Shown here: positions 6,805 through 15,983 of the stretch, in pieces | Numbering within the stretch: the stretch's first letter is position 1 | Layout: the number at the start of each line of letters is the position of its first letter | DNA from: a bacterium | GTDB taxonomy: Bacteria > Vulcanimicrobiota > Vulcanimicrobiia > Vulcanimicrobiales > SCRA01 | Direction: 5' to 3' | Assembly: GCA_004298675.1 (NCBI GenBank) | Contig: SCRI01000073.1 | Span: 1 to 15,983, forward strand | DNA: 15,983 nt | The notes under the pieces: model-generated | Databases searched by the model: none | What the model was told of the DNA's origin: nothing | The model's input: the letters and a program-made list of their open reading frames with translations, nothing else | Made by a program: the position numbers and the translations under genes

Positions 6805-8172
6805 ATGCCGAGGAAGACTGCAAAGGCGGCCCAAGCCGAGAGTGCCGGCGAGCGCGACGCGCGCCTGCAGGCGGAGTTGATTGCCGCGCTCAAGGAGATC
6901 GAAAGGGAGCGCGGGATCTCGTTCGAGATGTTGATCGAGGCGCTGGAGGCTGCGCTCATGTCGGCCTACAAGCGTAATTTCGGCGCCGAGGGAAACGCCA
7001 TCGTCACCGTGGATCGGGAGACCGGCAAGTACCAGGTCTATCGCCGCCGTACGGTCGTCGAGCAGTATTCCGAAGAGCCGGAGCTGCAGCAGAACGAGAT
7101 TCTCAAGACGGAGGCCGGCGAGCGTTACGAGCCCGGTGACTACTTCGACGTCGAGGTCACGCCCAAAGATTTCGGCCGCATCGCGGCACAGACCGCCAAG
7201 CAGGTGATCGTGCAGCGCATCCGCGAGGCGGAGCGCGACATGGTCTACAACGAGTACATCTCCAAGCTCAACGACATCGTGATGGGCACCGTGCAGCGCT
7301 ACGAGCAGCGCAACATGTTCGTCGACCTCGGCAAGGCCGAGGCGATCTTGCCGGTCGACGAGCAGGTGCCGCGCGAGAACTACCGCATCAACGACCGCAT
7401 CCGCGCCTACGTACTCGACGTCCACAAGACCAACAAGGGGCCGCAGATCACCCTTTCGCGTGCCGCCGAAGGCCTGGTTCAGCGGCTGATGGAGTTCGAG
7501 GTTCCCGAGATCGAGGACGGGATCGTCGAGATCATGGCGATCGCGCGTGAGGCGGGCAGCCGCACCAAGGTGGCGGTGCACTCCAACCGCGCGGAGGTCG
7601 ATCCTCTGGGGGCTTGTCTGGGTCCGAAGTCGATCCGCATCGCCAACGTCTCCGACGAGTTGCGCGGCGAGAAGATCGACGTGATCCGTTGGTCGCCAGA
7701 CCCTGCCACGTTCATTCAAAATGCCTTGGCGCCGGCCAAGGTCATCAACGTCGAGCTATACGAAGACGACGGTACCGCGCTCGTCATCGTGCCGGACTAC
7801 CAACTGTCGCTGGCGATCGGGCGCGAGGGGCAGAACGTGCGCTTGGCGTCACGCTTGACGGGCTGGCGGCTGGAGATCGCCGCAGAAGCCGAGGCCGACG
7901 AAGTGCGCGCCCGCTACTTCCAGGAACGCGAGGAGCGCTTGGCCGCCGAAGGTTACGTCTACAGCGAGGAAGGCGTGGCCGAAGGGGCCGAGGTTGCCGA
8001 GGGTGCCGAAGGGGCCGAAGGGACTGCGGCGGCGGAAAGCACCGAGACCGTTGCGGCGGAGCCCCAATCGGAGTTGGATTTGGAGCTTATCCGCAAGCTC
8101 CAAGAGTTCAAGCGCGAAACCTTCGACCCACTGCGTAGATCGGAAGGAAACGAAGAGGCTGAGCCGCTCTAA
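6805..8172 (+). CDS. nusA: Transcription termination/antitermination factor NusA
   Basis: A 455-residue RNA polymerase-binding factor acting in pausing, termination and antitermination. An extra basic N-terminus (1-23) precedes the polymerase-binding domain (ISFEMLIEALEAALMSAYKRNF). The S1 domain spans about 160-220 (MGTVQRYEQRNMFVDLG to TLSRA). KH1 contains VDPLGACLGPKSIRIANV (about 266-283); its usual GPRG loop reads GPKS (273-276). KH2 keeps GREG (339-342) in SLAIGREGQNVRLASRLTGW. The tail after about 385 is acidic and Ala/Glu-rich with five AEG-type repeats, ending in a helical segment (SELDLELIRKLQEFKRETF). There are no E. coli-type acidic repeat domains. The purine stretch GGAAGAGAAG precedes ATG 6805. 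Its stop overlaps the out-of-frame ATG at 8172. Confidence 0.95.
   Translation: MPRKTAKAAQAESAGERDARLQAELIAALKEIERERGISFEMLIEALEAALMSAYKRNFGAEGNAIVTVDRETGKYQVYRRRTVVEQYSEEPELQQNEILKTEAGERYEPGDYFDVEVTPKDFGRIAAQTAKQVIVQRIREAERDMVYNEYISKLNDIVMGTVQRYEQRNMFVDLGKAEAILPVDEQVPRENYRINDRIRAYVLDVHKTNKGPQITLSRAAEGLVQRLMEFEVPEIEDGIVEIMAIAREAGSRTKVAVHSNRAEVDPLGACLGPKSIRIANVSDELRGEKIDVIRWSPDPATFIQNALAPAKVINVELYEDDGTALVIVPDYQLSLAIGREGQNVRLASRLTGWRLEIAAEAEADEVRARYFQEREERLAAEGYVYSEEGVAEGAEVAEGAEGAEGTAAAESTETVAAEPQSELDLELIRKLQEFKRETFDPLRRSEGNEEAEPL
7978..8022 (+). repeat. Five 9-bp tandem repeats in nusA (Ala-Glu-Gly/Val)
   Basis: Units gcc-gaa/gag-ggg/ggt/gtt start at 7978, 7987, 7996, 8005 and 8014 and encode residues 392-406 of NusA. 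The second unit ends in Val rather than Gly. They lie in the acidic linker before the C-terminal helix. Unit changes would stay in frame. Confidence 0.8.
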
Positions 8173-8447
8173 TGCCCTTGACCACGCCCCCGCGCGGACG
8201 TGCGTGGGTTGCCGGCATACGTTTCCCCAAGCGGCGCTCGTGCGCTTCGTGCGCGGTGACGCCGGATGGGTGATCGATCTGTACCGTCGCGCGCCTGGGC
8301 GCGGCGTCTACCTCTGCTCCGCAGTATGCGGGACGCGGGTAGCGAAGAACAAGCGGTATCCAGGACTGTCGGCTGCTGCCGAGAGGGAAGCAGATGAACT
8401 AAGAAGACGCGACGCGGCCATGGCCGCGGAGGAAGCACGCGAAAGAG

Positions 8448-8461
<14 letters not shown>
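8159..8461 (+). CDS. ylxR: YlxR/RnpM family RNA-binding protein with abnormal start
   Basis: The frame contains the YlxR (DUF448) signature ARTCVGCRHTFPQAALVRFVR, then APGRGVYLCSAVC and a basic, charged tail. Four cysteines form a CxxC plus CxxxC pattern. In Bacillus subtilis the homologue, also called RnpM, binds RNase P RNA; other roles are possible. The start is unclear. No ATG, GTG or TTG occurs in frame between 7994 (180 bases inside nusA) and the RTCVGCR motif. The chosen CTG (8159) follows GGAAGGA (8142-8148) by 10 bases and gives 100 residues. Alternatively, ATG 8172, overlapping the nusA stop as TAATG, would join this frame if the C5 run at 8187-8191 had one more C, giving MPLTTPPARTCVGC. 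The gene overlaps infB by 14 bases. The ylxQ gene often found here is absent. Confidence 0.75.
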
Positions 8462-11254
<2,793 letters not shown>

Positions 11255-11258
<4 letters not shown>

Positions 11259-11611
11259 AACGCCAGCGTCTGGACAAGATCGATCGCCTGATCCAGCGCG
11301 AGCTCGCGCGGATCGTGCGTGAGGATCTCAAGGATCCGCGCCTGGGCTTCGTCACCATCACGCGGGTGGAGACGACGGCCGATTTAAACTACGCTAAGGT
11401 GCATGTCGGCTGCATCGGCGACCGCCATCAGGCCAAGCAGAGTCTGCTGGCGCTCGAGTCGGCCAAGCGTTTTCTACGCGGCGAGCTGGGCGAAGCGGTG
11501 GATCTGCGCCACACGCCCGAGCTGCAATTCGTGGAGGATCGCTCCGCGGAGAAGGCGATCGCCGTGACGCACCTGATCGACGAGGTCGTCAAGGAGAGGC
11601 CTGGAGAGTGA
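11255..11611 (+). CDS. rbfA: 30S ribosome-binding factor RbfA
   Basis: A 118-residue single KH-like domain protein needed for late 30S maturation near the 5' end of 16S rRNA. Family features: RLDKIDRLIQRELARIV, then EDLKDPRLGFVTITRVE, DLNYAKVHV, and LRHTPELQFVEDRSAEKA near the end. ATG 11255 overlaps the infB stop as ATGA and no Shine-Dalgarno sequence is visible, so translation is probably coupled to infB. The frame is open farther upstream (ATG 11165), but that extension lies within infB coding sequence and is not RbfA-like. The stop overlaps the nrnA GTG. Confidence 0.95.
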
Positions 11612-12615
11612 CGAGCGAGAGCGGTAAGGGACAAGCGACGCTGGACGAGCTCAAGGCGGGCCTGCGCAATCACGAGAGCTTCGTGATGGTCAGTCACGTG
11701 AAGCCCGATGGCGATACGCTTGGCGCGGGGCTGGCGTTGGGCCTGGGGCTCAAGCAGTTTGGGAAGCGCGTGGCCTACTTCAACGAAGATCCCGTGCCGC
11801 GCATCCTGCGTTTCCTCCCCGACGCGGATGAGGTGCGGCGTGACCTCGGTCCGCTTGCGCAGGACACGATGTTCTGTTTCTTCGATATGAGCGACGTTGG
11901 CCGTGCCGGGCCGTTTCTTCCGGCGTTCGATCCCGCGCACACGCTCAACGTCGACCATCACCTCGGCAACACGCGTTTTGCTGCGCTCAATTACGTCCTC
12001 GAGGCCGAGGCCTCCACGGGTGCGGTGGTCTTGGGTATCCTCGAGGCCCTGCAGGTGAGGCTGACGCCGCAGATCGCCGAATGCATCCTGACCACGCTGA
12101 TGACCGACACCGGTGCCTTCGTGCACTCGAATACGACTCCGGCGGTCCTGCGCGAGGCGGCGCGCATGATGGAGGCCGGGGCGGACAAGGAGCGCATCAC
12201 ACGGGAGATCTACGCCAGCAAACGCTTTGTGGCACAGCGGTTGCTGGGGGCGGCATTGGCGCGCATGCGCTTCGACGCCGCAGCCGGCGTGATCTGGACC
12301 GTGATCGATTCCGAGATGCTTACCGCTACCGGTGCCGATAGCGAAGACATCGAGGACATCGTGCAGCAGTTGCGCGTCGTCGACGGCTGTAAAGTCGCGG
12401 TGTTGTTCAAGGCTATCGTACCCGGCGAGGTGCGCGTCAGCCTGCGCTCCAACGGCGAGGTCAACGTGCAGCACGTGGCGTCGGCCCTGGGCGGCGGCGG
12501 TCACTTCCGCGCGGCGGGTTGTACCGTCGTGGGCTCGATCGACGCGGCTGTCGCGGCGATCTCGGAGGCGCTGCGCGTCGAGGGCGTGGCCAGCGCCATG
12601 GTCGTTCCCGCGTAG
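11608..12615 (+). CDS. nrnA: DHH/DHHA1 phosphoesterase, NrnA-like oligoribonuclease/pAp phosphatase
   Basis: A 335-residue DHH-family phosphoesterase. NrnA enzymes degrade nano-RNAs and dephosphorylate pAp, and some relatives hydrolyse cyclic dinucleotide products. Metal-binding motifs are complete: SHVKPDGDTLGAG (29-41), MSDVGRAG, VDHH (115-118), TDTG (166-169) and the DHHA1 substrate motif ALGGGGHFRAAGC (293-305). Start GTG 11608 overlaps the rbfA stop as GTGA and is preceded by AAGGAGAGG (11591-11599) at 8 bases, a strong ribosome binding site. The gene sits between rbfA and truB, as in many Firmicutes and Actinobacteria. The exact substrate preference cannot be read from the sequence. Confidence 0.92.
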   Translation: MTSESGKGQATLDELKAGLRNHESFVMVSHVKPDGDTLGAGLALGLGLKQFGKRVAYFNEDPVPRILRFLPDADEVRRDLGPLAQDTMFCFFDMSDVGRAGPFLPAFDPAHTLNVDHHLGNTRFAALNYVLEAEASTGAVVLGILEALQVRLTPQIAECILTTLMTDTGAFVHSNTTPAVLREAARMMEAGADKERITREIYASKRFVAQRLLGAALARMRFDAAAGVIWTVIDSEMLTATGADSEDIEDIVQQLRVVDGCKVAVLFKAIVPGEVRVSLRSNGEVNVQHVASALGGGGHFRAAGCTVVGSIDAAVAAISEALRVEGVASAMVVPA

Positions 12616-12620
12616 CGGCG

Positions 12621-13496
12621 ATGTCCAACCCGGCTTCGGGAATCATCGCCTTCGTCAACGCCTTCAAGCCCGCCGGGATGAGTTCGGCGCATCTGGTGGC
12701 GCGTGTGCGGCGGCTCTTCGAGCGCGCGCCGGCCGGTCACTTCGGAACGCTCGATCCCAATGCTGCCGGCGTTTTGCCGATCGCGGTGGGTGCGGCCACG
12801 CGGCTCCTGCCGTACATCGAGTCGCGCGATAAAGCGTATGCGTTCGTGCTGCGCTTGGGCACGGCGACCACGACCCTCGACCGTTGGGGGGAGGTGCGCG
12901 CCACCGCCGCAGTGCCCGCGGACTGGCGTTCGCGTTTGGAGAGCGTGCTCGAGCGCTTCGTCGGCGCGGTGGCGCAAACGCCGCCGATGGTCAGTGCGCG
13001 CAAGCACGGCGGACGCCGTCTCTACGCGTTGGCGCGCCAGGGTTTGGAGGTGGCGCGCACTGCACGCGAGGTGCGCATCGCGCGCTTGGAGATCTTGGGA
13101 TACGAAGAGCAGGCCGCACGCCTGCGGGTGGATTGCTCGGAGGGCACCTATGTGCGCGTGCTGTGCGAAGACCTGGCGCGCGCGATCGGCACCGAGGGCC
13201 ACCTGGCGGCGCTGCTGCGCACGCGCGCGGGGCCGTTCACGCTCGCCACGGCGCACCTGCCCGATGAGATCGAGCGCGACCCCGCGGCCTGCGTCACGCC
13301 GCCGCTGGAGGTGTTGACGCTGCCCAGCGTCGTCTTGGACGAGCGCGCGGTGAGCGACTTTCGCGCCGGCCGCGTCGTGCCGCTTCCGACACGCGTGGAG
13401 GAGCGGCACGCGTTCGTGCTCGATGCGGCGCGCATGCCGGTAGGCGTGGGCGAGAGTCTGGGATCGCTCCTGCAGCCGCGTAAGGTGTTCACGTGA
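12621..13496 (+). CDS. truB: tRNA pseudouridine(55) synthase TruB
   Basis: A 291-residue enzyme that makes pseudouridine 55 in the T arm of tRNAs. KPAGMSSAHLVARVRRLF (16-33) leads into the catalytic motif GHFGTLDPNAAGVLP with Asp45. Then come RLGTATTTLDRWGEV, the TPPMVSARKHGGRRLYALARQG region and the CSEGTYVRVLCEDLARAIG signature. A C-terminal extension of about 60 residues resembles the TruB C-terminal domain. The motif varies slightly from the common GHTGTLDPLATGVLP. ATG 12621 is 5 bases after the nrnA stop; the frame is open further upstream inside nrnA, but that sequence is not TruB-like. No ribosome binding site is evident, suggesting coupled translation. Confidence 0.95.
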   Translation: MSNPASGIIAFVNAFKPAGMSSAHLVARVRRLFERAPAGHFGTLDPNAAGVLPIAVGAATRLLPYIESRDKAYAFVLRLGTATTTLDRWGEVRATAAVPADWRSRLESVLERFVGAVAQTPPMVSARKHGGRRLYALARQGLEVARTAREVRIARLEILGYEEQAARLRVDCSEGTYVRVLCEDLARAIGTEGHLAALLRTRAGPFTLATAHLPDEIERDPAACVTPPLEVLTLPSVVLDERAVSDFRAGRVVPLPTRVEERHAFVLDAARMPVGVGESLGSLLQPRKVFT

Positions 13497-14419
13497 AGAT
13501 TCACCACGAGTTGGCGCGCGACGACCGGCGGGCGCCGCTGGCGCTGGCGATCGGCTTCTTCGACGGTTTCCACCTCGGTCACCGTGAGATCGTGCGCCGT
13601 TGCCGCAGGATCGCGCGCCTGGGCTGGTCCGTGGGCGTGCTCACCTTCAGCAATCATCCCGCCACGTTCTTGCGCCCAGGCAGCGAGCCGCGTCTGATCG
13701 TGCCGTTGGAGGAACGCGTGAACCGGCTGGCGGCCGCCGGCGTGGACGAGCTGTTCTTGGTTCCGTTTGACGGCGCCATCGCGCCGTTGACACCGGATGA
13801 GTTCGTGCACGGCGTGCTGCTGCGCCGCTTGGGGGTTTGCGCGCTCGTGGTCGGCGAGAACTTCCGTTTCGGTGCGCGCCGCGCTGGAGACGTCCAGTAT
13901 CTGCGCGAGACGCTGGTGCCGCGCGGCATCGCCGTCGAGGGCGTGGCGACGGTGAGCGTGGAGGGGGAGCGCGCCTCCAGCACGCGTATCCGGCGCGAGA
14001 TCGGGATGGGTAACCTGGAGCTGGTAGACGCCATGCTGGGGCGGCCGTATGCGTTGCGCGGACGCGTCTGTCTGGGCGAGGGACGCGGTCACGCGCTGGG
14101 CTGGCCGACGGCCAACGTGGAGATCGCGGAGCGCATCGCGGTGCCCAAGGACGGCGTGTACGAAGGCTACGCGCGCGTTGACGGACGGGAGTATCGCTGT
14201 CTGCTGTCGATCGGCACGAAACCAACCTTCGCGCCGGAGGCGCGCAAGGCGACGTTGGAGGCGTGGCTGGTCGATTTTCAAGGGAGCGTCTACGGCCGGG
14301 AGATCGAGCTCTCGCGCTTGCGTTTCCTGCGCGATCAAGTTCGCTTCGAGAGCATCGAGGCGCTCTTGGACCAGATGGAAGAGGATGCCAAAGCGGTGCG
14401 CTTCCCGACGGCGTTTTAG
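13493..14419 (+). CDS. ribF: Bifunctional riboflavin kinase/FAD synthetase RibF
   Basis: A 308-residue two-domain enzyme converting riboflavin to FMN and FMN to FAD. The N-terminal adenylyltransferase domain has GFFDGFHLGH (21-30), a nucleotide-binding HxGH-type motif, with ENFRFG (122-127) and SSTRIR (162-167). The C-terminal kinase domain (about 184-305) has GRGHALGWPTANV (with PTAN at 205-208), DGVYEGYARV and GTKPTF. GTG 13493 overlaps the truB stop as GTGA. AAGGTG (13482-13487) lies 5 bases upstream and supports this start. In many bacteria rpsO and pnp follow; here the next gene is a serine hydrolase whose start overlaps ribF by 35 bases. Confidence 0.95.
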   Translation: MKIHHELARDDRRAPLALAIGFFDGFHLGHREIVRRCRRIARLGWSVGVLTFSNHPATFLRPGSEPRLIVPLEERVNRLAAAGVDELFLVPFDGAIAPLTPDEFVHGVLLRRLGVCALVVGENFRFGARRAGDVQYLRETLVPRGIAVEGVATVSVEGERASSTRIRREIGMGNLELVDAMLGRPYALRGRVCLGEGRGHALGWPTANVEIAERIAVPKDGVYEGYARVDGREYRCLLSIGTKPTFAPEARKATLEAWLVDFQGSVYGREIELSRLRFLRDQVRFESIEALLDQMEEDAKAVRFPTAF

Positions 14420-15848
14420 CGCGGGGCTGTGGGCAGCCGCGTTCTGCGCGCTGCTTTGGCCGGCCGTCGCGCCGGGCGCATTGGCCGCCGGCTCCGCGGA
14501 GTGCGCGCTGCAGCCGGGCGCGGCGGCGCGCATCGACGCATTGGTCCGCCGCGAGATCGAGAGCGGTCACGTTCCCGGAGTCTCGCTCGCAGTGGGTTGC
14601 GGTGGAACGCTGCTCTATGCCCGCGGATACGGCGAGGCCGACGTGGCGCGCCACCAGCCCGCGCGAGCCGGCACCACGTATGCCGTGGGTTCGCTGACCA
14701 AACAATTCACCGCGGCGGCCATCCTGCTGCTGGCACAGGACGGCGCGCTGTCGCTCGGTGACCGGCTCTCCGCGTACGTACCGGAGCTCGACGGTTCGGG
14801 CAGCATCACGTTGCGAGATCTGCTCCAACAGCGCTCGGGGGTTCCGGACTACACGCGCATCCCCGGTCTCGAGCCCACGCAAAGCATCGGCTGGCGCGCA
14901 TTCATTGCCGCGGTCAACCGCTTACCGGCGGAGTTCGTGCCGGGCAGCACCTACCGCTACAACAACCTCAACTACCTGCTCTTGGGCAGAGTCGTCGAAC
15001 GGATCAGCGGTGAATCGCTGGGCGCGTTCATGGCCCGGCGCATCACGAACTCGCTCGGCCTCGACGCGACCGGCATGCTGCCCCAGACGCAGCCCCAGGC
15101 GATCGGCTATACGCTTGCCGGCGGCGCACCCGTCCCCGCGACGCCGTGGGATCCCGCGCTGCTCGGCGGAGCCGGCGGCCTGGTCTCGAGCGCTCCGGAC
15201 CTCGTGCGCTGGGATGCCGCGCTCTTCGGTGGATTTCTCGCGCCCGCGTCGCTTGCGGCGATGACGGAGCCGGGCGGCTTGGTGGACGGCTACGCGATGG
15301 GCTGGGCCGTCGAGCGGCGGGGAGGGGAGCGGCTGCTCTGGCACGACGGTGAGGTCGGCGGATTCCAGGCCGCCAACGCGGTGCTGCCGTCGCGACACCT
15401 CTACCTTGCCGTGCTGGAGAACGCCGATTCACTGCACGCCCCTACGCTGCTGCCGGAGACGCTGCTGCGCGAACTTCTCGCGCTGCTCGAGCCCGCCAGC
15501 GCCTTCGGCGGCCTTGCGACGGCGCGCGAGCATCCGCTGCCGGCCGATCCCACGCTGGCGGCGAGTGTCTTCGCATGGGTCGCGCAGTTCGAGAGCGCGC
15601 GCATCGATCGCGCGAGCGTGACCCCCGCGCTGGCGGCGGCGCTGACCCCCGCCGCGCTACGGGCAACGGCGGCGGCATGGGCCGGCCTGGGGAAGCCGGT
15701 GGCGGTGGACGTTCTGGGCCACGAGCGGCGCGGAGAGCTCGACGTCTACGTCTTGCGATTGCGCTTTGCAGGTGGCCCCTTTGTCTGGAAGATTAGCGTT
15801 GCCGGCGACAGGCTTGCCGGTGCGGCCGGTATCGAGCCGGCACGGTAG
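14385..15848 (+). CDS. Exported serine hydrolase of the beta-lactamase/S12 (class C-like) family
   Basis: A 487-residue protein with a probable signal peptide: basic KRCASRRR, then a hydrophobic stretch from about 13 to 33 ending near ALAAG. The penicillin-binding fold motifs are present: SLTK (103-106, nucleophile Ser103), YNN (192-194) in YRYNNLNYLLLG, and HDG (320-322) in LWHDGEVGGF. These fit class C beta-lactamase-like esterases and peptidases; substrate is unknown and beta-lactam resistance should not be assumed. About 130 residues follow the third motif, possibly a small C-terminal domain. ATG 14385 is the only reasonable start: it sits right after GGAAGAGG (14377-14384), overlaps ribF by 35 bases, and leaves the signal peptide intact. 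The overlap suggests coupled expression with ribF. Confidence 0.87.
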   Translation: MPKRCASRRRFSAGLWAAAFCALLWPAVAPGALAAGSAECALQPGAAARIDALVRREIESGHVPGVSLAVGCGGTLLYARGYGEADVARHQPARAGTTYAVGSLTKQFTAAAILLLAQDGALSLGDRLSAYVPELDGSGSITLRDLLQQRSGVPDYTRIPGLEPTQSIGWRAFIAAVNRLPAEFVPGSTYRYNNLNYLLLGRVVERISGESLGAFMARRITNSLGLDATGMLPQTQPQAIGYTLAGGAPVPATPWDPALLGGAGGLVSSAPDLVRWDAALFGGFLAPASLAAMTEPGGLVDGYAMGWAVERRGGERLLWHDGEVGGFQAANAVLPSRHLYLAVLENADSLHAPTLLPETLLRELLALLEPASAFGGLATAREHPLPADPTLAASVFAWVAQFESARIDRASVTPALAAALTPAALRATAAAWAGLGKPVAVDVLGHERRGELDVYVLRLRFAGGPFVWKISVAGDRLAGAAGIEPAR

Positions 15849-15870
15849 CGCAGACAGCTTCTTTCGAAGA

Positions 15871-15898
15871 TCCCCGCCCGGGGGAAGGAGGCTCCCCC
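15871..15898 (+). promoter_or_regulatory. Two mutually exclusive hairpins around a strong ribosome binding site
   Basis: GGGGA (15881-15885) can pair with upstream TCCCC (15871-15875). Alternatively GGGGGA (15880-15885) can pair with downstream TCCCCC (15893-15898), placing AGGAGGC in the loop. The perfect Shine-Dalgarno AAGGAGG (15885-15891) overlaps both structures. It lies 29 bases from ATG 15921 but 11 bases from an in-frame TTG at 15903. Confidence 0.3.
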
Positions 15899-15920
15899 TC
15901 CCTTGGTCCAACCCGGCGCC

Positions 15921-15983
15921 ATGGATGGGTTGCTGATTGCCGTCCCGCGCGAGACGCTGGAGGGCGAACGCCGTGTTGCCGCC
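15921..15983 (+). CDS. pntA: Probable NAD(P) transhydrogenase subunit alpha, N-terminus only (cut by window)
   Basis: The last 21 codons are open to the window end. They begin MDGLLIAVPRETLEGERRVA, which matches the start of PntA-type transhydrogenase alpha subunits (short strand, then VPRE and a downstream ERRVA). Alanine dehydrogenase has a related N-terminus (VPKE, NRVA), so this assignment is probable, not certain. PntA works in the membrane with PntB, exchanging reducing equivalents between NADH and NADPH coupled to proton movement. ATG 15921 gives the standard family start; in-frame TTG 15903 is closer to the AAGGAGG and would add six residues (VQPGA-rich). Confidence 0.65.
   Translation, partial: MDGLLIAVPRETLEGERRVAA

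Noticed and set aside
6526-7719. 397-residue open frame on the - strand opposite nusA
   Set aside because: Composition (Asp/Val/Leu/His-rich) is typical of the antisense of a GC-rich gene; no motif; the + strand is clearly rimP and nusA.
7994-8158. Upstream ATG 7994 as the ylxR start
   Set aside because: It would overlap nusA by about 180 bases, and the added residues are a Ser/Arg-rich out-of-frame reading of the nusA tail with no YlxR similarity.
12519-12620. Longer truB start at 12519
   Set aside because: Arg/Gly-rich extension read from inside nrnA; family similarity begins after 12621.
14049-14384. Longer start for the serine hydrolase at 14049
   Set aside because: Would lie mostly inside ribF in another frame and would bury the signal peptide.
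13148-14533. Long - strand open frames opposite truB, ribF and the hydrolase
   Set aside because: Antisense shadows in GC-rich DNA; no recognisable domain, and the + strand genes are certain.

Overview
This is a GC-rich, gene-dense bacterial window. It contains the end of an rRNA operon, a few accessory genes, and a long housekeeping translation operon. Gene content fits a high-GC diderm relative of the Terrabacteria. The order rimP-nusA-ylxR-infB-rbfA-nrnA-truB-ribF, with both ylxR and an NrnA-type DHH protein, is common there. A large STAND/SARP-type regulator and a Ser/Gly-rich lipoprotein suggest Eremiobacterota (WPS-2) or a similar lineage, but this is an inference that no search has tested.

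Left part (1-4662). The window opens inside a 5S rRNA, followed by a strong intrinsic terminator. Next, on the + strand, come a 970-residue MalT-like regulator with a C-terminal winged helix and BTAD domain, a small surface lipoprotein with a Pro/Ser/Ala linker, and an SDR-fold protein that appears to have lost its catalytic Ser and Tyr.

Middle (4667-6307). Pyruvate kinase lies on the - strand, convergent with the SDR gene (4 bases between stops) and divergent from the translation operon. Its sequence carries the lysine typical of K+-independent enzymes. The divergent region holds a possible promoter and two consecutive strong hairpins ahead of rimP, a plausible regulatory leader for the operon.

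Right part (6308-15848). Eight genes are packed with overlaps or gaps of a few bases: RimP (30S assembly), NusA (transcription elongation and termination), YlxR, IF2, RbfA, NrnA, TruB and RibF. They couple transcription, ribosome maturation, translation initiation, nano-RNA turnover, tRNA modification and flavin cofactor synthesis. The ylxR start is abnormal: no standard start codon lies in frame near its conserved motif, and a single extra C in a C5 run would restore a canonical ATG start. A secreted S12-type serine hydrolase overlaps the end of ribF. The window closes in the first 21 codons of a probable NAD(P) transhydrogenase alpha subunit.

No tRNA gene, CRISPR array, insertion sequence or prophage gene was seen. 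The most interesting points are the ylxR start, the rimP leader, the inverted SARP/STAND architecture and the catalytically stripped SDR.
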